DNA of 53,453 nucleotides from Candidatus Bipolaricaulota bacterium. GTDB taxonomy: Bacteria; Bipolaricaulota; Bipolaricaulia; RBG-16-55-9; DRXL01. Below are positions 19,266-28,131 of the stretch, in pieces. The stretch spans positions 14,520-67,972 of the forward strand of contig JAUQPG010000005.1 in the NCBI GenBank assembly GCA_030550495.1. The letters are read 5' to 3'. The stretch's first letter is position 1, and each line of letters begins with the position of its first letter. Both the position numbers and the translations under genes were made by a program. Below the pieces are notes generated by a model, which made no database searches, had not been told where the DNA came from, and saw only the letters and a program-made list of their open reading frames with translations.

Positions 19266-20192
19266 ATGCGTGCAGAGCTCGTAAAGCCGAAGATTAAAGT
19301 TGAGGGCTTGACCCCATATCGGGGGGTCTTTGTGGTGGAGCCGTTGGAGCGCGGCTATGGCACAACGGTGGGGAATGCCTTGCGGCGAGTTCTGCTCTCG
19401 TCTATTCCCGGGGCGGCGGTCACGCGCGTGCGCTTTGAGGGCAAATATCACGAATACGATACGATTGAGGGCGTCAAAGAGAGCGTTCTAGAGATTATTC
19501 TCAATCTGAAAGAGATCGCGTTTCGGATCACTGACGGGGAGCCCAAGCACGTCTACGTGCAACACGAAGGTGAGGGAGTAGTCCGAGCTGGGGATTTAGA
19601 GTTGCCCCGGGGCCTGGAAGTGATGAACCCCGACCATGTGATCGCGACGGTCGCTAGCAATGGACGATTAGTTATCGACATGGAAGTGGAGCCGGGAGTG
19701 GGGTATCGTCCGGCGGAGCGCAACAAGAAAGGGGATATGCCCCTGGGGATTATCGCGGTAGATTCGGACTTTTCCCCAGTTAAGCGCGTCAATTTCAAAG
19801 TGGAGCCGACGCGCGTGGGCGAGCGTACCGACTACGATCGTCTGCTCTTAGAAGTTGAGACGAATGGGGGTGTCCGCCCCGACGAAGCGGTGCAGCAGGC
19901 TTCGCAAATTCTTATCAGTCACTTCGAGTTATTCACGTTGCCCTTGGGGGCAGCAGAGCCAGTGCCTGCTGAGCCGGATGAACTCAACAAGCGCTTAGAA
20001 GAGCTCGCGTTTGACAAGCGCGCGTGCAATCTCCTTGAGACCAAAGGGGTCATCACGCTGAAAGACTTATTACAGAAATCCAAAGAGGAGTTGCGAGATA
20101 TTCACGGGTTTGGCGAAAAGACTCTTCAGAAAGTCATTGAGCGTGTCGAAGAGCTTGGGTATCATTTGAAGGAGTCTGTGAAACGGAGTTGA
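19266..20192 (+). CDS. rpoA: RNA polymerase alpha subunit
   Basis: 308 residues from ATG 19266, preceded by GGAGAAAGGGG; GTG 19248 is unlikely. N-terminal dimerisation domain has ERGYGTTVGNALRRVLLSSIPGAAVT; the C-terminal domain (about 240-305) has the helix-hairpin-helix region LEELAFDKRACNLLETKGVITLKDLLQKSKEELRDIHGFGEKTLQKV, which contacts UP elements and activators. Place after rpsD is canonical. Confidence 0.97.
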   Translation: MRAELVKPKIKVEGLTPYRGVFVVEPLERGYGTTVGNALRRVLLSSIPGAAVTRVRFEGKYHEYDTIEGVKESVLEIILNLKEIAFRITDGEPKHVYVQHEGEGVVRAGDLELPRGLEVMNPDHVIATVASNGRLVIDMEVEPGVGYRPAERNKKGDMPLGIIAVDSDFSPVKRVNFKVEPTRVGERTDYDRLLLEVETNGGVRPDEAVQQASQILISHFELFTLPLGAAEPVPAEPDELNKRLEELAFDKRACNLLETKGVITLKDLLQKSKEELRDIHGFGEKTLQKVIERVEELGYHLKESVKRS

Positions 20193-20198
20193 GGTGCT

Positions 20199-20552
20199 AT
20201 GTGGCATCGGAAGAAATTTCGCAAGCTTAATCGAGCTCCTGCTCATCGGAAGGCGCTCTTAGCGAATATCGTGAAAGAACTGATTGAGCACGGCAAGGTC
20301 GACACGACCGTAGCTCGTGCCAAGGAGAGTGCGCGGTTAGCCGAACGACTCATCACGTGGGCGAAGCGCAACGATCTCCATGCGCGGCGCTTGGCCTTCT
20401 CCGTGCTGCAAGACCCTGATCTCACCGAGAAGCTCTTCACCGAAGTAGCTCCGAAATTCGCAGGGCGTGCTGGGGGCTACACCCGCGTGCTGAAGCTCCC
20501 CCCGCGCCAGGGAGACGGCGCAGACTTGGCTCGGCTGATGTGGGTCAGTTAA
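20199..20552 (+). CDS. rplQ: 50S ribosomal protein L17
   Basis: 117 residues, MWHRKKFRKLNRAPAHRKALLANIVKELIEHGKVDTTVARAKESARLAERLITWAKR and GGYTRVLKLPPRQGDGADLARL. Last gene of the long run. Its TAA stop overlaps the stop of the convergent amidase (shared TTAA, 20549-20552), so no terminator fits between them. Confidence 0.97.
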   Translation: MWHRKKFRKLNRAPAHRKALLANIVKELIEHGKVDTTVARAKESARLAERLITWAKRNDLHARRLAFSVLQDPDLTEKLFTEVAPKFAGRAGGYTRVLKLPPRQGDGADLARLMWVS

Positions 20553-21175
20553 AACTGAGAGCGAAGAAAGTCGTCGATGCCCTGAAGGATCGCGTGGGCC
20601 AAGCGTTTTTGATAGGGGAGCTGATTGAGTTTTCGCGCCTCTTCAGGGTTCGTGATAAATCCCAGATTGATCTGCACTGCGGGTATATTCAGGCGTCGCA
20701 GCCAAAGGTGAGCTGTCTTGGTCTTCCAACTCAGCCCTTTAGTTGTCGCTAGTATGCTATGACGGAGCGCTTCAGCGAGAGCTTGCGTAGCCTGAGAAGC
20801 CTTGGTTGGCATAAGTATGGTGATCCCGTGCATCCAGGGATCGTACGAGAAATCTAAATGGAGACTAATACAGAGCTGTGCGCCTTGAGCGTTTTGTATG
20901 CGCTCTTTGGGTGACAGATAGCGATCCTCGTGGCGCGTCAGCGTGATTTTTATATGGGGGAAGCTCACGGCTTCCAGAGCGATCAGATGTGCGATCTTGA
21001 GCACTATATCTTTTTCAAAGAGATTGTCTATGCCGATGCTGCCGGTATCGTCGCCGCCGTGTCCGGCGTCTATAGCGACTATTGTAATCGGTGTGGTCTG
21101 GCTTGTGCCCCACACCCCAAGCAGACTGAGTATCAGAAGCCCTAGACCAACCGCACGCATCGCTTGACAGATCAT
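20549..21175 (-). CDS. N-acetylmuramoyl-L-alanine amidase-like (Amidase_3), catalytic Glu missing
   Basis: 208 residues with a signal peptide (MRAVGLGLLILSLLGVWGTSQ). The Amidase_3 fold is shown by VAIDAGHGGDDTGSIG (zinc His), LFEKDIVLKIA (zinc Glu), CISLHLDFS (zinc His) and IPAVQINLGFITNPEEA. In active members the last motif reads ..VLVELGFISN with the catalytic Glu; here that position is Asn (VQINLGF). Zinc ligands are kept, so it may bind zinc and peptidoglycan without normal cleavage. Family role: cutting the amide between MurNAc and the stem peptide in the periplasm. It stands alone, convergent with rplQ. Confidence 0.85.
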   Translation of the reverse strand: MICQAMRAVGLGLLILSLLGVWGTSQTTPITIVAIDAGHGGDDTGSIGIDNLFEKDIVLKIAHLIALEAVSFPHIKITLTRHEDRYLSPKERIQNAQGAQLCISLHLDFSYDPWMHGITILMPTKASQATQALAEALRHSILATTKGLSWKTKTAHLWLRRLNIPAVQINLGFITNPEEARKLNQLPYQKRLAHAILQGIDDFLRSQF

Positions 21176-21192
21176 CTCTTAATGTTTATTAT
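21164..21192 (+). promoter_or_regulatory. Predicted promoter for the PPIase-TPR operon
   Basis: TTGACA (21164-21169), 17-base spacer, TATTAT (21187-21192). The -35 lies inside the 5' end of the divergent amidase gene. On the other strand TATAAT (21188-21193) overlaps this -10 and lies only 12 bases before the amidase ATG, so divergent promoters probably overlap and the amidase message may be almost leaderless. Confidence 0.7.
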
Positions 21193-21257
21193 ACAGGGAT
21201 ACCGAAGGCTCAAGGAAATCGGTGGGATCTCTTTTCATCACTCTGAGGTGAACAAAC

Positions 21258-24200
21258 ATGCACACGATACGCAAACTTGTTGAGAAATACGGAAAGTACG
21301 TGATTTGGGCTGTGGTCATCAGTTTCGTGGCTGGGGCGCTGGTGATCTTTTCACCAGTGGCGTTCAACCCCGGCGCACGCAATGCCCCTAAGGAAGAAGA
21401 CGTCGTTCTTGTCGTGAACGGGGAGAAGATTGGGAAGGACCAGTACGAGCAAGCTTATCAGGAGATCCTCAATGAGCAACGCCAGTTCAATCCAGAGATT
21501 GAGAAGGCCCTCCAAGGGCCAGACGGGGCTTATAGACAATTACAATGGCGTGCCCAAGCGATTGATCGTCTCATTGAGAGAACTATAAAAGACCAAGAGA
21601 GTCGCAAGCGCGGGATCAGCGTCCCTGCCAAGAAGCTCGATGAGCGCTACAAGAAAGAGTATGAGAATTTCTTAGTCATGCTGCGCCAACGCTACGGTAT
21701 TGACGAGAAGGAGTTTGCCCGCATGCTGCGTGAGCAGGGCAGCTCCATCCAAGCCTATCAACGCCGGATTCGCGAATGGGTGGAAGCGCAACTCAAAGAA
21801 GAGCTTCTGGAGGAGGCTGTTGTCGGCCCAATCGACGTCTCCGATGCCCAATTGCTAGAGTTTATCGAGCAGAACAAGACGCGTTATATCACTGATATTT
21901 TGGGGTATCTCCAGCCGACGACGGCCGAGCTCCAAGCGTACTTCGAAGCCAACCGAGAGAAATATGCGACTCCTGAGGTCAAGGCCCGACATATCTTAGT
22001 GAAAGTGGACGAGAACGCCCCCGAAGAGCAAGTCGCTGAAGCGAGGAAGAAGATCGAGAATATTACGCGAGAACTCGAGCAGGGCGCGGACTTCGCTGAG
22101 CTTGCCAAGAAATATTCTGACGATAAGAGCAACGCCGAGAATGGCGGCGATCTAGGATGGTTTGGCAGGGGCGTCATGGTAAAGGAATTTGAAGACGCGG
22201 CGTTTGCTCTTGATATCGGGAAGATCAGCGACCCCGTGCGCACTCGCTACGGGTTCCATCTCATCAAAGTCGAGGACAAACGGGTGCGCACGTTCGAGCA
22301 AGCCCAATCAGACATGCGCCGCGATTGGATGAGAGAAAAAGAAGACGCGCTCTTCACTCAATGGCTCGAAGCGGCTAAGCAGGGCAACTTTTTAGAGCGC
22401 GTGCGGGTGAGCCGAATCTTCATCCCCATAGCGCCGGATGCCCCTGAAGACGAGCTGATCGCGGCACGCAAGCGCCTGCAGGAAGCCAAAGACAAACTCA
22501 GAGTCGAAGGCGCCAGCTTCTCCCAAGTGGTCCGAGAGTACTCCCAAGATCCAGACTTCAAGGACCGCAACGGCGATATGGGCTACCTCACGCTCATGGA
22601 TCTGCCCAAGGAGCTGCAAGACGCAATCGCTACTCTCCAGGTGGGCAAGATCAGCGATCTCATTCAGACGGCCCAGGGGCTCTGGCTCATTCGGCTCGAG
22701 GACCGCAAGAGCTGGGAGAAAGTCAAAGAGAGCATTGCAAGCGATTACCGAGTGCGCCAGCGCGTAGAGAGATTCGACCAGTGGCTCAAGCAAGCGAAGG
22801 AGTCAGCACGAATTGAGCTGCGGTTACCGTTGATCGCAGCATATCAGTTAGAGGAACAAGAGAAGATCGACGAGGCTATCGCTGCCTACGAGCGACTCTT
22901 GCAAGAGGGATCCTTGGCCGATGATGAGCTGGGGAGATATTTAGACTATTATATTGCTCGGCTCTATCAAGCGAAGCTGCGCCAAGCCGAGCAAGAGAAA
23001 GCTGAGCTTGAAAAGCAAGAGAACGTCGAAAACAAAGAAGCAAGGCTCAAAGAGCTTGAGCAGAAGATCAAAGAATATCGACAGAAGGCCGTGCAGCACT
23101 TATTAGAAATAGCCAAGACTGCCGAGGGGGATCGCAGCTTTTATGATCAGCTGTTGGCGCTCGATCCCGATAATCCTCAAGCGTACTATCAATATGGGCT
23201 CTTCTTGTTCACCGCTGGGGACCAGGAGAGCATTCAAAATGCGATCAAGATGACCAAGCGCGCCACGGAGCTTGCCCCGACCGATCCTGGACCGCTCCGG
23301 CTCTACGGGCACTTGATGATGTCGCTTAAGAACTACGCTATCGCTCTCGAATACTATCAGAAAGCCCTAGAAAAGCTCAATCCGGAGAAGGACAAGGGAG
23401 CGATCAAGACAGTGAAGCAGAAGATGGCCGAGGCATACTTTGGCTTAGAGGAGTGGGACAAGGCTGAAGCCCTCTATACGGAACTGCGCGAGCAGGAGCG
23501 CACCGAGCGCGGCTATGACGACCCGCGCATCGTAACAGCCTTGGCCGATATTGCTGTCAAGAAGGGCGACCCCGAACGCGCGGTCACTCTCTATCTGGAG
23601 TCGCTCAAGCTCCAGAACAACCCCAACGTGCGCTTGAAGCTTGGGCGAGCTTACGAAGAGCTCGGCGATCTCGAGAACGCTGCGAAACAGTACACTCAAG
23701 TGATCAAGGAATCCCCCTATCTTGCTGAGGCGTATATGGCACTGGGGGACTTGCAGCGCAAGCAAGGCCAGACCGACGAGGCTCTCAAAAATTATCGTGA
23801 AGGCTTTAAGCGCACAGCGGCGGCAGAGCTGCGTGAGCAGTTAGGGGAGCGCATCGTCGAGCTCGACCCCAAAGATTTCGAAACGCGCTTCCAGTTAGCG
23901 AAGCAATACCAGAAGCAGCATATCTTCGAGTCTGCTGTGCGACACTATACAGCGATCTTAGAGCAAGGGCCAACTCCCGAGCAGGCGCTCAACGCGTACA
24001 TTGGACTGGGGGACGTTGCTGTGGGCCGCGCCGAGTATGAACAAGCAAAGAGTCACTATAAATCCGGGCTGGCCGTAGCGACGACCGACGACCAGAAGAA
24101 GAATCTCTATCAAAAGATTCTTGACGCAGAGCGCTCGCTGGTCGGTGCAGAGGGCAAGCTCGGAGAAGATGGCTTAGAGGCGATGTACCAACTTGCAGTT

Positions 24201-24779
24201 ATCGCGCGCAATCAGCAAAAGATCGCCGACATGCGCGAGCAACTCGAGAAACTCAAAGAACAAAATCCGAATTACAAAGCGAACGAAGTCGCCCAGATGC
24301 TCTACGAAGTCACGGGCAAATGGAGCGACGACAAACCCGGTATGCCCATACCCATCCAAGAAGTCTTCGGGCCCATCTCTGTAGGGCAAGAACATGAGCC
24401 GTATAATTCGACGCCGCCCACTTCAGGAGCTTATGCTGAAGGAGAGATCGCCTTCGGGGTGCATCAAGAATCGATCGCTGAAGAGCTTCAGGTATGGGCA
24501 CTGCGCGGCGGTGCTGTGCTCATCCAATATGGGCCAGAGACGGACGCTACGACTATAACTCAGTTGGGGGATCTAGTGAAGCGCTTACAAAACGAGCACG
24601 CTGAGAAGTATTGTCGTCTGATCGTCGCCCCGTATGAGAAGCTCGAACCCAAGCAGCTTGTGCTCACGGCGTGGGGGCGTATCGATAAGCTCTCGTCGTA
24701 TGATGAGAATCGCATCGAGAGCTTTATCGACGAATGGATCAACAAGGGGCCGGAACAGATCCCCTGCTCCCGGCAATAA
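21258..24779 (+). CDS. Membrane-anchored PpiD/SurA-like PPIase with TPRs and DUF3105-like end
   Basis: 1173 residues. Order: short cytoplasmic start; one membrane segment (about 14-35); SurA_N/PpiD-like chaperone region (to about 235); two parvulin (PPIC) domains, about 242-340 (ARHILVKVDENAPEE..., ENGGDLGWFGRGVMVKEFEDAAFAL) and about 383-485 (VSRIFIPIAPDAPEDE..., RNGDMGYLTLMDLPKELQDAI); a Lys/Glu coiled coil (about 570-610); several TPRs (about 620-955, e.g. AEAYMALGDLQRKQGQTDEALKNYREG). The end (about 1030-1165) resembles DUF3105 (YNSTPPTSGAY..., LVLTAWGRIDKL..., IESFIDEWINKGPEQ) but lacks its histidines. Likely an inner-membrane periplasmic foldase scaffold. First gene of a four-gene unit. 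Confidence 0.88.
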   Translation: MHTIRKLVEKYGKYVIWAVVISFVAGALVIFSPVAFNPGARNAPKEEDVVLVVNGEKIGKDQYEQAYQEILNEQRQFNPEIEKALQGPDGAYRQLQWRAQAIDRLIERTIKDQESRKRGISVPAKKLDERYKKEYENFLVMLRQRYGIDEKEFARMLREQGSSIQAYQRRIREWVEAQLKEELLEEAVVGPIDVSDAQLLEFIEQNKTRYITDILGYLQPTTAELQAYFEANREKYATPEVKARHILVKVDENAPEEQVAEARKKIENITRELEQGADFAELAKKYSDDKSNAENGGDLGWFGRGVMVKEFEDAAFALDIGKISDPVRTRYGFHLIKVEDKRVRTFEQAQSDMRRDWMREKEDALFTQWLEAAKQGNFLERVRVSRIFIPIAPDAPEDELIAARKRLQEAKDKLRVEGASFSQVVREYSQDPDFKDRNGDMGYLTLMDLPKELQDAIATLQVGKISDLIQTAQGLWLIRLEDRKSWEKVKESIASDYRVRQRVERFDQWLKQAKESARIELRLPLIAAYQLEEQEKIDEAIAAYERLLQEGSLADDELGRYLDYYIARLYQAKLRQAEQEKAELEKQENVENKEARLKELEQKIKEYRQKAVQHLLEIAKTAEGDRSFYDQLLALDPDNPQAYYQYGLFLFTAGDQESIQNAIKMTKRATELAPTDPGPLRLYGHLMMSLKNYAIALEYYQKALEKLNPEKDKGAIKTVKQKMAEAYFGLEEWDKAEALYTELREQERTERGYDDPRIVTALADIAVKKGDPERAVTLYLESLKLQNNPNVRLKLGRAYEELGDLENAAKQYTQVIKESPYLAEAYMALGDLQRKQGQTDEALKNYREGFKRTAAAELREQLGERIVELDPKDFETRFQLAKQYQKQHIFESAVRHYTAILEQGPTPEQALNAYIGLGDVAVGRAEYEQAKSHYKSGLAVATTDDQKKNLYQKILDAERSLVGAEGKLGEDGLEAMYQLAVIARNQQKIADMREQLEKLKEQNPNYKANEVAQMLYEVTGKWSDDKPGMPIPIQEVFGPISVGQEHEPYNSTPPTSGAYAEGEIAFGVHQESIAEELQVWALRGGAVLIQYGPETDATTITQLGDLVKRLQNEHAEKYCRLIVAPYEKLEPKQLVLTAWGRIDKLSSYDENRIESFIDEWINKGPEQIPCSRQ

Positions 24780-24783
24780 GACC

Positions 24784-25449
24784 ATGGAGCCGCACTCGGA
24801 GCTGGAACTGCGTTCGTTGGTAGAGCTTGTGGCGCACTTGCGCTCGGAGCGTGGCTGCCCTTGGGATCGCGCCCAAACCCATGAGTCCCTGAAAAATCTT
24901 TTGATCGAGGAAGCTTACGAGACTGTCGCAGCTATCGAATCCGGCGACAGTCGCGAGCTCCAAGACGAACTCGGTGATCTGCTTTTACACGTGGCATTCC
25001 ACGTCCAGATTGCACAAGAGCAGAAAAAGTTCACACTTCAAGACGTACTGCGGGGGATCTATACGAAAGTACTCCGGCGCCATCCTCACGTCTTTGGGGC
25101 GGAACCCACTCAAGATGTGGAGCAGATCAAAGGGCGCTGGGAGGAGATCAAGCGCCAAGAGGGACGGCGACTGTCAGTCAAGGCAGCTTTGCCGGCCCTG
25201 ATCGAGGCGCGCAAGCTTCAAGAGCGCGCTGCCCAATCGAACAAAGAACTCTCTGTTCAGCCCTCGCCCGCGATTGGAGCACTGTTGAGCGAACCCGATG
25301 AGCAGTATTTGGGTATGCTACTCTTTGAGATCGTGGCGCGAGCGCGCCAGCTCGGCCTTGATCCAGAGCTGGCGCTCAAGCGCGTCAACGCTCAGTTTGC
25401 CCAAGAGATCGAAGAGAAACTCACGCACGACCATGCTCGATCTGAGTGA
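24784..25449 (+). CDS. mazG: MazG family nucleoside triphosphate pyrophosphohydrolase
   Basis: 221 residues from ATG 24784, four bases after the PPIase stop. Shows LRSERGCPWDRAQTHESLKNLLIEEAYETVAAIESGD and ELQDELGDLLLHVAFHVQIA, the ExxE...ExxD metal-binding helices, then HPHVFG and VKAALPALIEARKLQERA. Hydrolyses (d)NTPs to monophosphates plus pyrophosphate, clearing aberrant nucleotides. The track's start at 24634 lies within the upstream gene. Shorter than the two-domain E. coli MazG (263), but the second domain is largely present. Confidence 0.93.
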   Translation: MEPHSELELRSLVELVAHLRSERGCPWDRAQTHESLKNLLIEEAYETVAAIESGDSRELQDELGDLLLHVAFHVQIAQEQKKFTLQDVLRGIYTKVLRRHPHVFGAEPTQDVEQIKGRWEEIKRQEGRRLSVKAALPALIEARKLQERAAQSNKELSVQPSPAIGALLSEPDEQYLGMLLFEIVARARQLGLDPELALKRVNAQFAQEIEEKLTHDHARSE

Positions 25450-25696
25450 TTTGCCTCCGCCACCTCAAGAAGCGCTCACGGTCTACGTAGAGCTGCCCGA
25501 ACAAGACGTGCATTTCTTTGATAGTGCCCTCAAGGCATTTGATCATAAAGTCAATCCGCGCCGCGACGTGAAGCTCATTAACGGCAAGCTGTATTATAAA
25601 AACTACGTCGCACCCGACTTTTGGCCAGAGGTTCAGAGCCTGCTGGAGACACTCCGGAGATACGTAGCAATTGGGGATATCGTACTTGAGCCGTGA
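25433..25696 (+). CDS. Small conserved-type protein (possibly DUF4911)
   Basis: 87 residues from ATG 25433 (MLDLSDLPPPPQEALTVYVELPEQDVHFFDSALKAFDHKVNPRRDVKLINGKLYYKNYVAPDF...). It overlaps the mazG end by 17 bases and the yqeG start by four, so it belongs to the operon. The pattern of a short beta-alpha protein with a modification-like C-terminal helix recalls DUF4911, which is often encoded by such housekeeping genes; this match is weak. No signal peptide or membrane segment. Confidence 0.72.
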   Translation: MLDLSDLPPPPQEALTVYVELPEQDVHFFDSALKAFDHKVNPRRDVKLINGKLYYKNYVAPDFWPEVQSLLETLRRYVAIGDIVLEP

Positions 25697-26232
25697 AGCG
25701 CCTGCTCTGTTCCCTTCGCCCTGATGAGATATGCCCTTCAATCTATGCGATTGACTACAAGCGTTTATGGGGTGCGGGGTACCGAGCGCTGATCTTCGAC
25801 ATAGATAACACTTTAGGGGAATGGGGCTGCCGTGCTCTGCCGGAGTCAGCCCAAGCCTTCTTGCAGGAGCTGAGCGCTCGGGGTTTTGTTGTAGGATTTC
25901 TCAGTAACGACGGGGGAAAGAACCGCACTCATCTGAAAGAGCAGCTTAGTTCTTGGCCCGTGCTCTGGCACGCGGGCAAGCCTCGCACGCACAGCTATAA
26001 AAAGATGCTCGCGCTTCTCAAGACCCAAACGACAGAGACAGTCATGATCGGGGATCAGCTCTTCACAGATATCTGGGGGGCGAAGCGGACGGGGTTGTAT
26101 GCGATCTTGGTAGCTCCGGTCAGTCCGGCGTCGGATTCGCTTCCTGCGAAGCTCAGACGCCCCTTGGAACGTCTTGTTCTGAAGTTACTCTCCAGAGAGG
26201 ATCCGCCCCACGACCATACCGATGATCGTTAA
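25693..26232 (+). CDS. YqeG-like HAD family phosphatase
   Basis: 179 residues from GTG 25693 (GTGA overlap with the previous stop). HAD motifs: FDIDNTLGEWG (I), FLSNDG (II), the Lys in HAGKPRTHSYKKML (III) and MIGDQLFTDIWGAKRTGLYAILVAPV (IV). The N-terminal LRPDEICPSIYAIDYKRLWGAGYRALIFDIDNTL is typical of the YqeG/IIIA group (phosphatidylglycerophosphate phosphatase-like in some lineages). Its 3' end overlaps the convergent membrane protein by 48 bases. Confidence 0.93.
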   Translation: MKRLLCSLRPDEICPSIYAIDYKRLWGAGYRALIFDIDNTLGEWGCRALPESAQAFLQELSARGFVVGFLSNDGGKNRTHLKEQLSSWPVLWHAGKPRTHSYKKMLALLKTQTTETVMIGDQLFTDIWGAKRTGLYAILVAPVSPASDSLPAKLRRPLERLVLKLLSREDPPHDHTDDR

Positions 26233-26553
26233 GAAAAATATGGAGAGAGCGCCCCACCACACAGAGCGTAGAATGAATTCTGGGGCCGTTGCCGCGATCT
26301 CGACGTTAGGGAGATAGATCGCTAAGAAGAGCGTAACAGTACCTACAAGAGTAATAGCTAGGGCCATGAGGAGCCCCTCCTGCACCCCTCGGACAAGCAA
26401 GCCCACGCTCACCCCTACAAGAGCTACTAGCACATAGGCGATGTTCCCCGGCACAAAAGAGAAGTCGAGCAGCTCTTGAGTTTGCAGGGCAGAGCTTGCC
26501 CCCGCAGCTATCCCAGCAGCAAGAGCAAGAATGAGCCACCGGAGGAGCTTCAT
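26185..26553 (-). CDS. Small multi-pass membrane protein, unknown
   Basis: 122 residues, with about four hydrophobic segments (LLRWLILALAAGIAAGASSAL, IAYVLVALVGVSVGLLV, LLMALAITLVGTVTLFLAIYL, SIFFLTIIGMVVGRILS). I recognise no family. It overlaps the upstream gene by four bases (ATGA) and is the last gene of the peptide-transporter operon, so co-transcription with the ABC genes is likely. Confidence 0.7.
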   Translation of the reverse strand: MKLLRWLILALAAGIAAGASSALQTQELLDFSFVPGNIAYVLVALVGVSVGLLVRGVQEGLLMALAITLVGTVTLFLAIYLPNVEIAATAPEFILRSVWWGALSIFFLTIIGMVVGRILSGE

Positions 26554-27080
26554 TCGCCCTCCTTCGGAAGCATGAAGACGCTCGCCACAGGGAATTTCTT
26601 GCGCTCTTCCCTTTGGGGCAATTGGAACATGACCAACGCCACCCCTTGAAAGAGCAGAGCCGTCTCTTGGGGAGACTCCTCTTGAAGACGCTGTAATTTC
26701 TCAAAGTTGGGCCCTCTAATAGCAGCTTCAAGAGGGATCTCTGTATTAGGCCCCAGCGCAATCTGGACATCTCCGCTCGTATAGTACCCCAAATACGTGC
26801 TTCTATCGGCGCTGTACAGATGCCAATCTAAGAGCTCTAGCGACGCTGGAATCTTTTGGGCAGGCATCGTCACTGTTACCGTCCATTGTAGGCGTGCTTC
26901 TTGAGAAGCAAGCTGCTCAAAGTGCGTGAGGCTCACGGTAAACTGTATCCCTTGGAGCGCCTCACGGAACGCCGTGTAGTTTTGCTCAGTTAGGACGAGC
27001 AAGACTAAGGCAACGATGAGTAATACTATGAGTAGGCCAACTCCTAAGGGATATCGCCATGGGCGCTCTTCAGATCTCAT
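26550..27080 (-). CDS. Single-pass anchored protein, unknown
   Basis: 176 residues from ATG 27080 ([33 protein letters not shown]), giving one N-terminal membrane anchor and an external domain with many beta-type stretches (FTVSLTHFEQLASQEARLQWTVTVTMPAQKIPASLELLDWHLYSAD). The first 30 residues of the track's ORF lie in the 3' end of the upstream ATPase gene and are unlikely. It overlaps that gene by 11 bases. No family recognised; the context suggests the operon of the peptide transporter. Confidence 0.68.
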   Translation of the reverse strand: MRSEERPWRYPLGVGLLIVLLIVALVLLVLTEQNYTAFREALQGIQFTVSLTHFEQLASQEARLQWTVTVTMPAQKIPASLELLDWHLYSADRSTYLGYYTSGDVQIALGPNTEIPLEAAIRGPNFEKLQRLQEESPQETALLFQGVALVMFQLPQREERKKFPVASVFMLPKEGE

Positions 27081-28113
27081 AGCAGGCGGCAAAGTGACCA
27101 TGGCCCTTGTCTTCCAGAGGAGGATGGTCACTCTGAGCGCAGCGCTCCGTTGCGATGGGGCAGCGCTCATAGAACCGACATCGCGGGGGAGGATCGATGG
27201 GCTTGCTCACGCCGCCCTTGATCTCGATGGGCTGACGCTCGACCGTCGGATCGGGTATGGGCACGGCGGAAATGAGTGCGCGCGTATAGGGATGGAGCGG
27301 GTTCTGAATGACTTCTTCCGTGGGGCCTAGCTCGACGATCTTGCCCAGATACATCACGGCGATGCGATCACACATATAGCGGGCGACAGCTAGGTCGTGT
27401 GTAATATACAGATAGCTGATCCCGAACTCTTCACGCAGATCTAACATTAAGTTCATCACGCCAGTGCGGATGGAGACGTCGAGCATGGACGTCGGCTCGT
27501 CAGCGACGATGAAGCTGGGGTTGAGAATCATCGCGCGGGCGATGGCCACGCGCTGGCGCTGTCCACCCGACAGCTCATGGGGATAGCGAAAGAGAAAGCT
27601 CTCTGGGGGAGTGAGCCCTACTAAGCTCAGGAGTTCCGCCACACGCTCTTCCCGCTCGTAGACGCTGCCGATCCCGTGGATGCTCAGCGGCTCGGAGACG
27701 ATGTCGAAGATCGTCATGCGCGGGTTGAGCGACTCATACGGGTCTTGGAAGATCATTTGGACGTTGCGACGGAACTCTTTGAGGGCACGCCCTTCGAGCG
27801 TAGCGATGTCCACAAATTGCTCCCCTTGGGAATCTGTTGAGGGGTCCTGAGTGACACGGAGATAGATATGCCCCGACGTCGGGGTGATGAGTCGGACGAG
27901 CAACTTCCCCGTCGTGGTCTTGCCGCAGCCAGATTCGCCGATCAGCCCGAAGATCTCCCCACGCTTGATGTCAAAGCTGACGTCATCCACGGCGTGAATG
28001 AAGCTCCGCGCTCGCGCGAAGATCCCCGTCGATACGGGGTAGAGCATGCGCAAGTTCTCCACGCGGACTAGGGTCTCTGTCTTTGTCTGTGTTTGTAATG
28101 CCACCGTGATCAC
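27070..28113 (-). CDS. Peptide ABC transporter ATP-binding protein (OppF/DppF-like)
   Basis: 347 residues. Walker [10 protein letters not shown], signature [15 protein letters not shown], Walker [14 protein letters not shown]-loop [13 protein letters not shown], and the oligo/dipeptide-specific C-terminal region with [15 protein letters not shown], where cysteines can carry an Fe-S cluster in some members. A short extra stretch ([23 protein letters not shown]) lengthens the region before the Q-loop. Pairs with the OppD-like ATPase upstream. Confidence 0.95.
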   Translation of the reverse strand: MITVALQTQTKTETLVRVENLRMLYPVSTGIFARARSFIHAVDDVSFDIKRGEIFGLIGESGCGKTTTGKLLVRLITPTSGHIYLRVTQDPSTDSQGEQFVDIATLEGRALKEFRRNVQMIFQDPYESLNPRMTIFDIVSEPLSIHGIGSVYEREERVAELLSLVGLTPPESFLFRYPHELSGGQRQRVAIARAMILNPSFIVADEPTSMLDVSIRTGVMNLMLDLREEFGISYLYITHDLAVARYMCDRIAVMYLGKIVELGPTEEVIQNPLHPYTRALISAVPIPDPTVERQPIEIKGGVSKPIDPPPRCRFYERCPIATERCAQSDHPPLEDKGHGHFAACYEI

Positions 28114-28131
28114 CTACTATTATAAGCTTAA

